The notes under the pieces are model-generated. The model searched no databases. It saw only the letters and a list, made by a program, of their open reading frames with translations, and had not been told where the DNA came from. Positions 49,315 through 57,534 of a DNA stretch of 64,000 bases are shown piece after piece. Every line of letters starts with the position of its first letter. Position 1 is the stretch's first letter. This DNA comes from an uncultured Oscillospiraceae bacterium (GTDB lineage Bacteria > Bacillota > Clostridia > Oscillospirales > Oscillospiraceae), in NCBI GenBank assembly GCA_910588495.1, contig CAJUPU010000003.1:1-64000 (forward strand), written 5' to 3'. Position numbers and translations under genes: made by a program.

Positions 49315-49713
49315 TTATCGATAAGCCGAATCTTCCCGGGCCAGCCGGCGGTTCAGCATCCGGTCCAGCTCTACGATCTGCTTGAGCCGGCGGTTGTTGG
49401 AGCCCACCTGCTCGCACAGCATCACCTGGGGGCGCTGTGCCGGGTCGGCCGGAGGGCCTCCGTTGAGCATGGCGGCCAGCGCCGCCGCGGCCTCGTGGTC
49501 TGGAAGCAGCTCCAGCTGGTCCCGCAAGGCCTGGTCGGCGTCCTGGAGCTTGCCCAGGGGCTCCTCCCGCATGGCGATGAGCATCTGGGTGCTCACCTGG
49601 TCGTTTCGGTCGATGGATTCGCCCAACTGCCGGGTCAGGTCCCACAGCTCGTTGAGCAGGTTCCCGGTGCGCTTCATCTGCACCAGGGCGTCCATCACGG
49701 TCTTTTCCTCCAT
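49315..49713 (-). CDS. fliT: FliT-like flagellar chaperone
   Basis: 132 aa, all-helical: VMDALVQMKRTGNLLNELWD through ELDRMLNRRLAREDSAYR. It follows fliS by two bases in the order fliD-fliS-fliT, where FliT normally acts as the export chaperone for the cap protein FliD. Sequence motifs alone are weak, so the assignment rests on size, helicity and place. Confidence 0.62.
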   Translation of the reverse strand: MEEKTVMDALVQMKRTGNLLNELWDLTRQLGESIDRNDQVSTQMLIAMREEPLGKLQDADQALRDQLELLPDHEAAAALAAMLNGGPPADPAQRPQVMLCEQVGSNNRRLKQIVELDRMLNRRLAREDSAYR

Positions 49714-49715
49714 GA

Positions 49716-50147
49716 TCAGCCCTCGCCGCCCTGGCCCGCGGCCTGCTGCTGGGCGGCGGCCGCCAGCTCCTGCAGGGCGGTCTTGTTGGCCTCCCGAAAG
49801 GTGTCCCGCAGCTCGCCCACCATGCCCTTCACCCGCTCCAGCTCGGTCTTGTTCCGGCCCGCCTTCACCCGGTTCAGCTCGAAGCTGAAATAGTCGTACA
49901 GGCGGTTCAGGTTCCGGCTGATGGGGTACTGCATATCCAGGGTGTCGTCCAGGTAGCGGACGATGTCCAGGCAGCGGTCCACGCTGGCCTCGAACAGGGC
50001 GTGGTCCCCCTTGTCCAGGGCCAGCCCCGCCCGGACCATGCGCTTCACCAGCTCGTCATACAGAAGCAGGAGCAGCTCGCCGGGGGTCATCTCGTTGATG
50101 CCCTGCTCCTTATAGCCCTGATAGCCCTGGTAGCCTTTGAAATCCAT
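49716..50147 (-). CDS. fliS: Flagellin export chaperone FliS
   Basis: 143 aa. The FliS signature is clear: MTPGELLLLLYDELVKRM, then ALDKGDHALFEASVDRCLDI and YPISRNLNRLYDYFSFELNR. FliS binds the flagellin C-terminus and blocks early polymerisation. The N-terminus has an odd GYQGYQGYKEQG repeat. AAGGAG precedes the ATG. No flagellin gene lies in the window. Confidence 0.95.
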   Translation of the reverse strand: MDFKGYQGYQGYKEQGINEMTPGELLLLLYDELVKRMVRAGLALDKGDHALFEASVDRCLDIVRYLDDTLDMQYPISRNLNRLYDYFSFELNRVKAGRNKTELERVKGMVGELRDTFREANKTALQELAAAAQQQAAGQGGEG

Positions 50148-50178
50148 TCTTGACTCCTTCTCACCCGGTATTTTGGCT

Positions 50179-53001
50179 TTAGTAGCCGCCCTGTCCGCCC
50201 ATCAGGCCGCCCATGGCGGAGGCCTGGGAGTTCATCTCGGCGATGAGCTGTTCCAGCCGGGTGAACTGCTTGGTGTAGCGGTCGATCTGGTCGGACATCT
50301 TGTTCTCCCAGCGGCTGATCTGATTTTCGATGTTGTCGATCTGGGTCTTGAGGCTGTTGTTGTTCAGCGAGGTGGGGGCCTTGACGGAACCCGCCCGGGT
50401 GATCAGCACGCCCTTGGGCTCGCCGGTGGTCCTGACGTAGGCGTTCAGGGTGTTCTGCATGTTCTGCATCAGCCCGTCGGTGGCGGCGCCTCCCTCCTTG
50501 GTCTTGGCGAAGGCGGTCTTGACCTTGTCCGGATCGCTCTCCAGGGCGTTGCGCAGCTTATCCTCGTCCAGGCTGATGGTGGTCAGTCCGTTCTCGTAGG
50601 CGGTGCCGATGCCGATCTCCCGGAGGATCTGGCCGTCGGAGCCGCCCGGCGTGATGGTGCTGAGCAGCTTGCTGTACATGCTGGACAGGGTGGAGTCGGC
50701 GAAGAGGATGCCCTGCTTGGCCTTCTCATTGTACGCCTTGATCTCGCTCTCCGTCATGCCCTCCTCCTGCTCGGCGGTGAGGGGCTCGTAGCGCTGCTTG
50801 TTCTTCTCCGCGGGCTGGGTGGTGTAGGCGCCCTTGAGCTCGGTGATCATCTCGTTGTAATCGTCCACGAAGCTCTTGATGGCCTCCACGATGGTGTCCG
50901 CGTCGGTGGTGGACTCGAAGGTGACGGGGTCCTCCCCCTCCTTGGTCTCGAACTCGCCCTTGACGTTGACGGTGAGCCCGTCGATGTCGAAGCTGTTGCT
51001 GGTGCGGGTCAGGTCCTCGAACCGTTTGCCGTTGATGGTCACGTCCATGATGGCGTCCTGGCCTCGGGTATAGGAGGACCCGAACTCGGGCACATCGTAT
51101 TCGATGGTGCTGAAGTCGTCCGGGTCGCCGTCGCCGCTGAACAGCCTGTAGTCCAGCGACTTGCCGGTCTTGCTGTCGTTCATCACCAGCTTGCCCGTCA
51201 GCTCGTCGAAGGAAGCGGTCACCCCCTCGTTCTTGAAGGCGGTCGATGTGTTCAGCTTTTCGATGACGTCCTCGATCGAGTCGTCGGCGTCGATCGCGAA
51301 GCTGGCCGTGATGTCCTTGTCTCCCAATTTGAACGCGAAGCGCTCGGTGCTGCCCTCCGCCAAGCCGAGGCCGAAGATCTCGGAGAAGTTGTCCTCGGCG
51401 GTGCGGTCATGGGAGGCGAACATATCCTTGGCCAGGCCGCCGAATTCGATCTTGCCGTTGGCGCCGGTGGCGGTGGCAGTGAACTTGAACTCGTTGGTCA
51501 GTTTGGAGTAGCTCGCCTTCACCCCCGCGTCTGGGTTGGCGTTGATGGAGTTCATCACGCTCTCCAGCGTGGTGTCCTTGGTGACCTCGATATGGGCACC
51601 GTTGACCTGGAAATCGTAGATGGGCTTGTCGCCGTCGGTGACCCGGTAACCGTCCTTATCCACCCGGTTGCCCTTGTCGTCCACATAGTACTTGGTGCCG
51701 TTGCTGTTGGTCTTTTCGATGGGCTTGGAGTCGTAGGTGAGGAAGGTGCCCTTCATCCGGTTGGCCTCGGAGAAGAGGGGGCTGTCCTCCCCCAGCAGGC
51801 TGGACAGCTTCTTGCCGGTGTTGATGAAGTTGGAGTCCCCGCTCTCGAAGCCCAGGGCCTCGATGGCGGTTCCGCCCAGGCTCAGGGTGTCGCCCTTGCT
51901 GGTGGGGGTGAAGGACAGCTTGTCGTCCTTGCGCTCGACCGTCACCTTTCCCTTGCCGAAGGCGTCGTCCAGCTCGCTTTGCAGCGCGTTCATGAACTTC
52001 TCGTTCATGCTGCCGATGGGCTCGGTGGGGCTCATCCCGGCCTTGTCGATGATGTCGCCCATATCGAAGATCTTGGTGGTGCCGTTGTAGGTGACGCCCA
52101 GCGTCTTGTCGGCCAGGTAGCCGGTGGTGGGCATCTGCTTGGTCAGGGCCATATCGTCCACCTTGAGCTCCTGATTCTCGCCGCTGTACAGGCCGAACGC
52201 GCTCCTGATGTTGCCGGAGGCGGCGCTGATGACCACCTTGTTCCCGTTGCCCAGCCCGTCGGTGAAGGTGATCTTGCCGTCCTTGGCCACCGCCTTCACC
52301 GCCTTGTCGGCGGTGGTGGTCTCCTTGAAGCCGTTCTTGGTGTAGGTGTAGGTCACGTCACTGAGCTTGTCGTTGATGGCGTTGGCCAGCTTCTCGGCGT
52401 TGTCCGCCCCCTCGTACTTGCTGATATCCTCCAGCTCGTCGAAGTTGATGGTGAAGTTGGCGCCGTTGGTGCCGCCGTACTGGAAGTTCAGCGAGCCGGA
52501 CACGGTGCTCACCGTCAGGCTCTTGTGGATGCCGAACTCGTCCTGGCCGGTGATGCCCGGGATCTCGCCGCTCATCTGGCCCGCCAGGCCGGTCACGGTG
52601 TAGCTGGCGGCGCTGGCCATCTGCTTCACGGCGTTGATCTTGATGTCGCTGGTGGTCTTGCCGCTGGCGCTGATCTTGTCCTTATAGGTCCCCAGGGCTT
52701 TGGTGCTCACCGCGTTGTCGAAGAACGCGCTGCTGAGCAGGTTGGTCTTGGAGGAGAAGGAGGTGTACTTGGTGTTCAGGTTCACCGCCTTGTCGATGAT
52801 GCTGCGGTAGGCCTCCTGCTGCCACTCCACCTTGGTGCGCTTCTTGATCAGGTTCTGGATCTTGATCTTGATGCCGGACACCGCGTTCTCGATCATCTGC
52901 TCGGTATCCATGCCGCTGGCCAGGCCGCTGAGCACGTTCCGGTTGCCATAGATGCTGCTGGTGTTATAATTGCTGTTGCTCAAACTGGTGATAGACGCCA
53001 T
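50179..53001 (-). CDS. fliD: Flagellar cap protein FliD (HAP2), enlarged
   Basis: 940 aa against about 470-500 usually. The N-terminal D0 region SGLASGMDTEQMIENAVSGI and the C-terminal coiled coil (SLKTQIDNIENQISRWENKM, ending in MNSQASAMGGLMG) are typical FliD. The middle is expanded and includes YVDDKGNRVDKDGYRVTDGD. FliD caps the filament and folds incoming flagellin. The start at 53001 follows GGAAAGGAGCGG; the longer frame upstream is antisense to the ParA gene and rejected. First gene of fliD-fliS-fliT, with a sigma-28 promoter about 115 bp upstream. Confidence 0.93.
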   Translation of the reverse strand: MASITSLSNSNYNTSSIYGNRNVLSGLASGMDTEQMIENAVSGIKIKIQNLIKKRTKVEWQQEAYRSIIDKAVNLNTKYTSFSSKTNLLSSAFFDNAVSTKALGTYKDKISASGKTTSDIKINAVKQMASAASYTVTGLAGQMSGEIPGITGQDEFGIHKSLTVSTVSGSLNFQYGGTNGANFTINFDELEDISKYEGADNAEKLANAINDKLSDVTYTYTKNGFKETTTADKAVKAVAKDGKITFTDGLGNGNKVVISAASGNIRSAFGLYSGENQELKVDDMALTKQMPTTGYLADKTLGVTYNGTTKIFDMGDIIDKAGMSPTEPIGSMNEKFMNALQSELDDAFGKGKVTVERKDDKLSFTPTSKGDTLSLGGTAIEALGFESGDSNFINTGKKLSSLLGEDSPLFSEANRMKGTFLTYDSKPIEKTNSNGTKYYVDDKGNRVDKDGYRVTDGDKPIYDFQVNGAHIEVTKDTTLESVMNSINANPDAGVKASYSKLTNEFKFTATATGANGKIEFGGLAKDMFASHDRTAEDNFSEIFGLGLAEGSTERFAFKLGDKDITASFAIDADDSIEDVIEKLNTSTAFKNEGVTASFDELTGKLVMNDSKTGKSLDYRLFSGDGDPDDFSTIEYDVPEFGSSYTRGQDAIMDVTINGKRFEDLTRTSNSFDIDGLTVNVKGEFETKEGEDPVTFESTTDADTIVEAIKSFVDDYNEMITELKGAYTTQPAEKNKQRYEPLTAEQEEGMTESEIKAYNEKAKQGILFADSTLSSMYSKLLSTITPGGSDGQILREIGIGTAYENGLTTISLDEDKLRNALESDPDKVKTAFAKTKEGGAATDGLMQNMQNTLNAYVRTTGEPKGVLITRAGSVKAPTSLNNNSLKTQIDNIENQISRWENKMSDQIDRYTKQFTRLEQLIAEMNSQASAMGGLMGGQGGY

Positions 53002-53116
53002 ATTTGACCGCTCCTTTCCTTCCAGCTCATGGGCGGGCCGCCCCGCCCCAAGCACATCCGCGGGGGAAGATCTCAAAAAAAATTTTAGAGTTTTTTCGCT
53101 GTACCTCTGTTCTTTT

Positions 53117-53143
53117 TTATCGACCTGTAGTATATTGAACTTA
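53117..53143 (-). promoter_or_regulatory. Sigma-28 promoter of fliD-fliS-fliT
   Basis: On the minus strand TAAG, 15-bp spacer and GTCGATAA: one mismatch in each box from TAAA-N15-GCCGATAA. It gives a leader of about 100 nt for fliD. Confidence 0.7.
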
Positions 53144-53190
53144 AGACTTTTCCCCAAGTTTTTGTGAATGTGAAAGGGAGGGAATCTTTC

Positions 53191-54003
53191 TTGACTCAGA
53201 TCATCACCGTCACCAACCAAAAGGGCGGCGTGGGCAAGACCACCACCGCCTCCGCCCTGGTGTGCGGGCTCCATCAGCGCGGGGCGAGGGTCCTGGGCAT
53301 CGACCTGGACCCCCAGGGCAATCTGGGCTTCACCCTGGGCCTGGAGATCGGCTCGGGCAGCACCGCCTACGACGTGTTCAAGGGCACCTGCACCATGGAG
53401 GAGGCCATCGCCTCCACCGAATACGGCGACGTGCTGCCCTCGGACATCATGCTGTCCGCCGCCGAGGTGGAGTTCACCGCCCCCCGCCGGGAGTTCATGC
53501 TCAGCGATCTGCTCACCGGGGTCCGGGACCGGTACGACTTCGTCATCATCGACACGCCGCCGGCCCTGAACATCCTCACCGTCAACGCCTACGTGACCTC
53601 CACCGGGCTCATCGTGCCCATGGAGGCGGAGGTGCTCAGCCTGGTGGGGGTCACCCAGCTCCAGGAGACCATCGAGACCGTGCGCGACGCCTTCAACCCC
53701 GATCTGAAGGTGCTGGGCATCCTCATCAACAAGTTCAACGGGCGGCTCACCCTGTCCAAAGACATCCTGGAGCTGGCCCAGGAGGTGGCCGGCCAGCTGG
53801 ACAGCCAGGTGTTCCAGGCAAAGATCCACCGGGGGGTGGGCGTGGCCATGGCCCCCGCCCACGGGCAGAGCGTGCTCACCTACCAGCCCGACTCCCGCCC
53901 CGCCCAGGACTTCCAGGAGATCGTGGACGCGGTGGCGGGCAAGCGCTTCCCCCGCCCCAAGCCCACCTTCAAGCAGAAGTATATCTCTAAATTTTTCAAC
54001 TGA
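53191..54003 (+). CDS. ParA/Soj-type ATPase without a ParB partner
   Basis: 270 aa. The deviant Walker A is TNQKGGVGKTTT with signature Lys11, followed by LGIDLDPQGNLG (A') and YDFVIIDTPPALNI (Walker B); these are the marks of dimerising ParA ATPases that pattern cargo on nucleoid or membrane. A basic C-terminus, PKPTFKQKYISKFFN, may help DNA binding. It is not the FlhG/MinD type, since no C-terminal amphipathic membrane helix is seen. No parB or parS is visible. The start is TTG 53191, eight bases after GGGAGGG; GTG 53164 has no ribosome site. Divergent from fliD and 16 bp before the ComFB gene. Confidence 0.9.
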   Translation: MTQIITVTNQKGGVGKTTTASALVCGLHQRGARVLGIDLDPQGNLGFTLGLEIGSGSTAYDVFKGTCTMEEAIASTEYGDVLPSDIMLSAAEVEFTAPRREFMLSDLLTGVRDRYDFVIIDTPPALNILTVNAYVTSTGLIVPMEAEVLSLVGVTQLQETIETVRDAFNPDLKVLGILINKFNGRLTLSKDILELAQEVAGQLDSQVFQAKIHRGVGVAMAPAHGQSVLTYQPDSRPAQDFQEIVDAVAGKRFPRPKPTFKQKYISKFFN

Positions 54004-54019
54004 GTAAGGAGACACCATC

Positions 54020-54700
54020 ATGGCATCTAAGGACAAGACCAGCAAGACCGCGCGGGTGATGAACCTGCTGAGCAAGAAGCCCGACCCCGCCCTGGCGGAG
54101 GCGGAGGAGGCGGCGAACATCCCGGCCGCCCCGGCCGCGCCGGTGCCCCCCATCGTCACCTCCATGGCGCCGGACGCCGCAGTGTCGGTGCAGATCAAAA
54201 ACGCCCTGGAGGACGCCCTGGAGGGCGAGCTGGGCGCGCAGCAGCCCGCCGCCCCCGCCCCGGTCCAGCCGGACCCCGACCCCGCCCCGGTCCAGGCCGC
54301 GCCGGAACCGGCGCCCGGGCCTGAGCCGGAGCCCATCCCGGTCCAGCCGGAGCCCGTCCAGGCCGCCCCCGAGCCCGAGGCGGAGGCGCCCGCTCCCGAG
54401 CCCGTCCATGAGTTCCTGGAGCCGGAGAACCCCGGCTACATCAACGTGATGCAGGTGCTGGTGGAGGAGAAGGCCCCCAAATATGTGGAGATGTTCGGCC
54501 TTTGCACCTGCAAACGGTGCATGGAGGACGTGAAGGCCTATACCCTGAACCATCTGCCCCCCAAGTACGTGGTGCTGGAGCCCAACGACCGGGTGCCCCG
54601 GCTGACGGTGTATGAGGGCAAGTTCAGCAGCGACATCACCGCCCAGCTGCTCCAGGCGTGCAAGGTGGTCATGGGGACTCCCCACCACAGCCGGACCTGA
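54020..54700 (+). CDS. ComFB-family protein with Pro/Ala/Glu-rich N-terminus
   Basis: 226 aa. Residues 1-130 are mostly disordered Pro/Ala/Glu repeats (APVQPDPDPAPVQAAPEP). The C-terminal 90 residues match ComFB: YINVMQVLVEEKAPKYVEMF, the cysteines of FGLCTCKRCMEDVKAYTLNH (near 160-170), then LPPKYVVLE. ComFB was named from competence operons; as far as I recall, members have been reported to bind cyclic dinucleotides. The cysteines could bind a metal. It is co-transcribed with the ParA gene, and a terminator follows. Confidence 0.82.
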   Translation: MASKDKTSKTARVMNLLSKKPDPALAEAEEAANIPAAPAAPVPPIVTSMAPDAAVSVQIKNALEDALEGELGAQQPAAPAPVQPDPDPAPVQAAPEPAPGPEPEPIPVQPEPVQAAPEPEAEAPAPEPVHEFLEPENPGYINVMQVLVEEKAPKYVEMFGLCTCKRCMEDVKAYTLNHLPPKYVVLEPNDRVPRLTVYEGKFSSDITAQLLQACKVVMGTPHHSRT

Positions 54701-54711
54701 GGAAAAACCAG

Positions 54712-54754
54712 AAGATCTCTGGCGGATCTGAGATCCGCCAGAGATCTTTTTTGC
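54712..54754. terminator. Terminator between the ComFB and EAL-HDOD genes
   Basis: AAGATCTCTGGCGGAT and ATCCGCCAGAGATCTT form a perfect stem with a T-run, between convergent genes. Confidence 0.9.
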
Positions 54755-54768
54755 TGTCCAGGCCGGGC

Positions 54769-56061
54769 TCACGCCTGGGGCTGGGGCTCGGCCTCTTCCG
54801 GTTCCTGCTGCTGGGGATAGGGGTTGGTGAGCTGCTCCCAGAGGGTGTTCACGTTCTCCATGCAGATGAAATACACGCTGGTCATCATGTTGTCGGGGAT
54901 GCCCAGCTCCTCCGCCAGGGCGTTGATCTTCTCCCAGTCGGCGGACTCATAACTGAGCACCAGGTCGTAGAGCATCCCGCACCGGCCTTCGTGGTGGAGC
55001 AGGGCGTTCTTGATCTCATCGGCCACCGGCACCTCCGCCAGGATGTCCTCCAGGGGGGCGTCGATCAGGTAGTTCAGGGTGGAGAACATGCCCAGCAGAT
55101 AGGCCTCCGACTTCGAGATGGGCATGTTTTTGGCGTGGTTCATCAGCTCGCTGCAGAAGTTGGCCCGCAGGAAGGAGCGCTTCAGGAACTCCTCGGACCC
55201 CGCGTCCACCTCATTCTCCGCGTTGCTGGCACTGAGCAGATAGATCCACTGCTTGAGCTGCCCCAGGCCCAGGGTCATGATGGCCTGGGTGATGGTGGTG
55301 GCCCGGTAGCGCAGGGCGAAGTAGGCGGAGTTGACCATCTTCAGCAGCCCGTAGGTCAGGCTGGCGTCGGCGGCGATGAGCTGCTCGATCTCCTCCACGT
55401 TGGGCTCGTCGCGGGTGACGGCCACCATGAGCTGGAAGAAATTGCTCTGGATGTAGGCGCTGCTGTGGGCCTTGGTGGTGAGCTTGGCGGCCACATAGGG
55501 GCCCTCCAGCCCGTCCGCTCCCAGGGCCAGCGCCCGCTGGTACTGCTTTTCCTCATGGATGTGGGTGACGATGCACTTGATGTTCATGCTGTGGGCGATC
55601 TCCACCGTGTTGCGGATGGTGATCTCCGTGGCGGTCTGGGCGTTGATCTTGATGAAGTGGATGTCGTCCAGCAGGGAGAGATACCGGGGGGTGAACTGGA
55701 AGTCGTTCACCGCGATGCGGTAGCCCTCCTTGGCGTACTGCTGCACCAGGTGCATGGACAGGGGGTGGATGATCACCGCGTCGTCGATCTGGATGACCAG
55801 ATCGCTCTTGTCGAACAGCCGGGGGGTCTTTTTCATCAGCAGCATGGTGGTGAAGGTCATGAAGTTCAGCGTGCCCTTCAGCACCTTGGGGCTGTTGTCG
55901 GTGAGGAAGTTATAGATGGTGTTGGCGGCGGCAAATTCCGCGCTGGATGTGGAGCTGTCGCTGCTGAAGGCCTGGTTGGCCCCATGGTATAGGATCTCAT
56001 GCCCGAAAGTGTTGCCAGCAGCGTCCCGGATGGGCTGCCGCACGATATATTTGCCGCTCAT
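54769..56061 (-). CDS. EAL-HDOD signalling protein with degenerate EAL domain
   Basis: 430 aa, the YuxH/CdgJ layout. The N-terminal EAL domain (about 1-200) has lost catalytic residues: EAL is EIL (GHEILYHG), the DDFG loop is NDFQ (IAVNDFQFTP), and KID is KIN (HFIKINAQ). It is therefore unlikely to hydrolyse c-di-GMP but may still bind it or a partner. Residues about 205-400 are HDOD (IAADASLTYGLLKMVNSAYF). The tail is Gln/Glu/Pro-rich. Homologues influence motility. The ATG at 56061 has GGAGG upstream; it follows cheV on the same strand (30-bp gap). Confidence 0.85.
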   Translation of the reverse strand: MSGKYIVRQPIRDAAGNTFGHEILYHGANQAFSSDSSTSSAEFAAANTIYNFLTDNSPKVLKGTLNFMTFTTMLLMKKTPRLFDKSDLVIQIDDAVIIHPLSMHLVQQYAKEGYRIAVNDFQFTPRYLSLLDDIHFIKINAQTATEITIRNTVEIAHSMNIKCIVTHIHEEKQYQRALALGADGLEGPYVAAKLTTKAHSSAYIQSNFFQLMVAVTRDEPNVEEIEQLIAADASLTYGLLKMVNSAYFALRYRATTITQAIMTLGLGQLKQWIYLLSASNAENEVDAGSEEFLKRSFLRANFCSELMNHAKNMPISKSEAYLLGMFSTLNYLIDAPLEDILAEVPVADEIKNALLHHEGRCGMLYDLVLSYESADWEKINALAEELGIPDNMMTSVYFICMENVNTLWEQLTNPYPQQQEPEEAEPQPQA

Positions 56062-56091
56062 ATGAAACTGCCTCCTATTACTGGTCTAGCC

Positions 56092-57024
56092 TTATCGGTC
56101 GCTCTGCCGCTCATGCTGCATGAGAAGATGGTCCATCACATCCACCAGATGTCCGATCTCCGGCTTGGTGAGCTGTTCGTCCGCCCCCAGGTCCCGGCCC
56201 TTCCGGCGCATCTCCTCGCTGATCAGGGACGAGAAGATGATCAGCGGGATCTGCTTGAAGCGGCTGTTGTCCTTCACCAGCTTGGTCAGGCGGTGGCCGT
56301 CCATCTGGGGCATCTCGATGTCGGTGATGATGAGGGCCACGTCCCGGGCCAGATCGCCGTTCTGGGGCAGGGCGCTCAGGGACTCCCACAGCTCCAGGCC
56401 GTTGGAGAACATGTGCAGGTTGACGTAGTTGGCCCGGCGCAGGGAGTCCTCGATCATCTTGCTGAGCAGGATGGAGTCCTCCGCCACCCAGATGGGCTTG
56501 TCGTTGCGCTCACGGGGGCCCAGCTGCTCCACCTCGGACACCTGGATGGAGGTCTCCGGGGCGATCTCGGCCACGATGCGCTCGAAGTCCAGGATGGTGA
56601 CCAGCTCGCCGTCGCACTGGGCGATGCCGGTGGCCACCCCCTCCGCGCCGCCGGACACGGTCTTGTCCGGCTTCTGGATGTCGGTCCAGGAGATACGGCT
56701 GATGCGGTCCACGGTGTGCACCCGGAAGGCGATGAACATCTTGTTGAAGTTGGTGATGATGAAGATGTCCTTGGGGTCCTTGGGGCTGGCCACACCCAGG
56801 TAGCTGGGCAGGTCCACCACGGTGAGCACGGTGTCCCGGGGCTTGAAGATGCCCTCCACCGCCTGGTGGGCCATGGGCATGGGCTTCACCGGAGCGGAGA
56901 TCATGATCTCCCGCACCTTGGCCACGTTGATGCCGTACAGGTTTCCGCCGATGGTGAATTTCATGATCTCGATCTCATTGGTACCGGACTCCAGCAGGAT
57001 CCCCTGTTTGTTGTCTTCCATCAT
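56092..57024 (-). CDS. cheV: Chemotaxis coupling/adaptation protein CheV
   Basis: 310 aa. A CheW-like domain (about 1-160: FTIGGNLYGINVAKVREIM; GIFKPRDTVLTVVDLPSYLG) is fused to a receiver domain with an acidic pocket in IWVAEDSILL, phospho-Asp in ALIITDIEMPQMDG and Lys in EQLTKPEIGH. It couples receptors to CheA and adapts by phosphorylation. Start ATG 57024 is eight bases after GGGAG; GTG 57033 overlaps that site. No separate cheY is seen in the window. Confidence 0.95.
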   Translation of the reverse strand: MMEDNKQGILLESGTNEIEIMKFTIGGNLYGINVAKVREIMISAPVKPMPMAHQAVEGIFKPRDTVLTVVDLPSYLGVASPKDPKDIFIITNFNKMFIAFRVHTVDRISRISWTDIQKPDKTVSGGAEGVATGIAQCDGELVTILDFERIVAEIAPETSIQVSEVEQLGPRERNDKPIWVAEDSILLSKMIEDSLRRANYVNLHMFSNGLELWESLSALPQNGDLARDVALIITDIEMPQMDGHRLTKLVKDNSRFKQIPLIIFSSLISEEMRRKGRDLGADEQLTKPEIGHLVDVMDHLLMQHERQSDR

Positions 57025-57054
57025 TTCCAACACTCCCTTTCCGCTTGCGCGGTG

Positions 57055-57534
57055 TCAAATGATAAGTTCTTTCCGGCCGTAGCTGCGGATACAGGCCAGG
57101 CCGCTGTTCACATCGAAGAGCAGGGTGCGGGCCACGGTGCCGCCCACATCCTCTTTGAGCAGGCGGACGCCCTCTTTTTTCAGGTTGAGCTTGACGCTCT
57201 CGATATTTCTCTGTCCGATGTTGCCCAGCGAACCGCTCCCGTCCTTGAACATCATGGCCCCGCCCGCGATCTTGGCGGTGATCCTGGACCGGCTGGCCCC
57301 CTTGGCCTCCATCTGCTTCAACGTCTCTCTGATCCCGGTATCGGCATATTTCATCGGGGTCTTTCGTCCCGCCTCCATATTCAGCGGCAGCATGATATGC
57401 ACCAGGGCCCCCAGCTTGAGGGCCGGGTCGTGCAGGCAGATGCCGATGCAGGACCCCAGCGCGTAGGTGACCAACATTCCCTCCCCTTTGGCCATCTTCA
57501 TGTCCGCAATACCGATCGTGATCTTGTCAGCCAT
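57055..57534 (-). CDS. cheD: Receptor glutamine deamidase CheD
   Basis: 159 aa. The catalytic Cys lies in TYALGSCIGICLHDP and the His in GALVHIMLPL; the Thr of the triad falls in the ITAKIAGGAMMF region. CheD deamidates receptor glutamines and in Firmicutes binds CheC to modulate it. It overlaps cheC by eight bases, so the two are translated together. Confidence 0.96.
   Translation of the reverse strand: MADKITIGIADMKMAKGEGMLVTYALGSCIGICLHDPALKLGALVHIMLPLNMEAGRKTPMKYADTGIRETLKQMEAKGASRSRITAKIAGGAMMFKDGSGSLGNIGQRNIESVKLNLKKEGVRLLKEDVGGTVARTLLFDVNSGLACIRSYGRKELII

Noticed and set aside
53191..54003. Reading the ParA gene as FlhG (MinD-like flagellar number regulator)
   Set aside because: The sequence is closer to Soj/ParA (DLDPQGNLG), lacks a visible membrane-targeting helix, and is not next to flhA or flhF.
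53002..54336. N-terminal extension of the fliD frame to 1385 aa
   Set aside because: The extension is antisense to the ParA and ComFB genes; the FliD start with ribosome site and D0 domain is at 53001.
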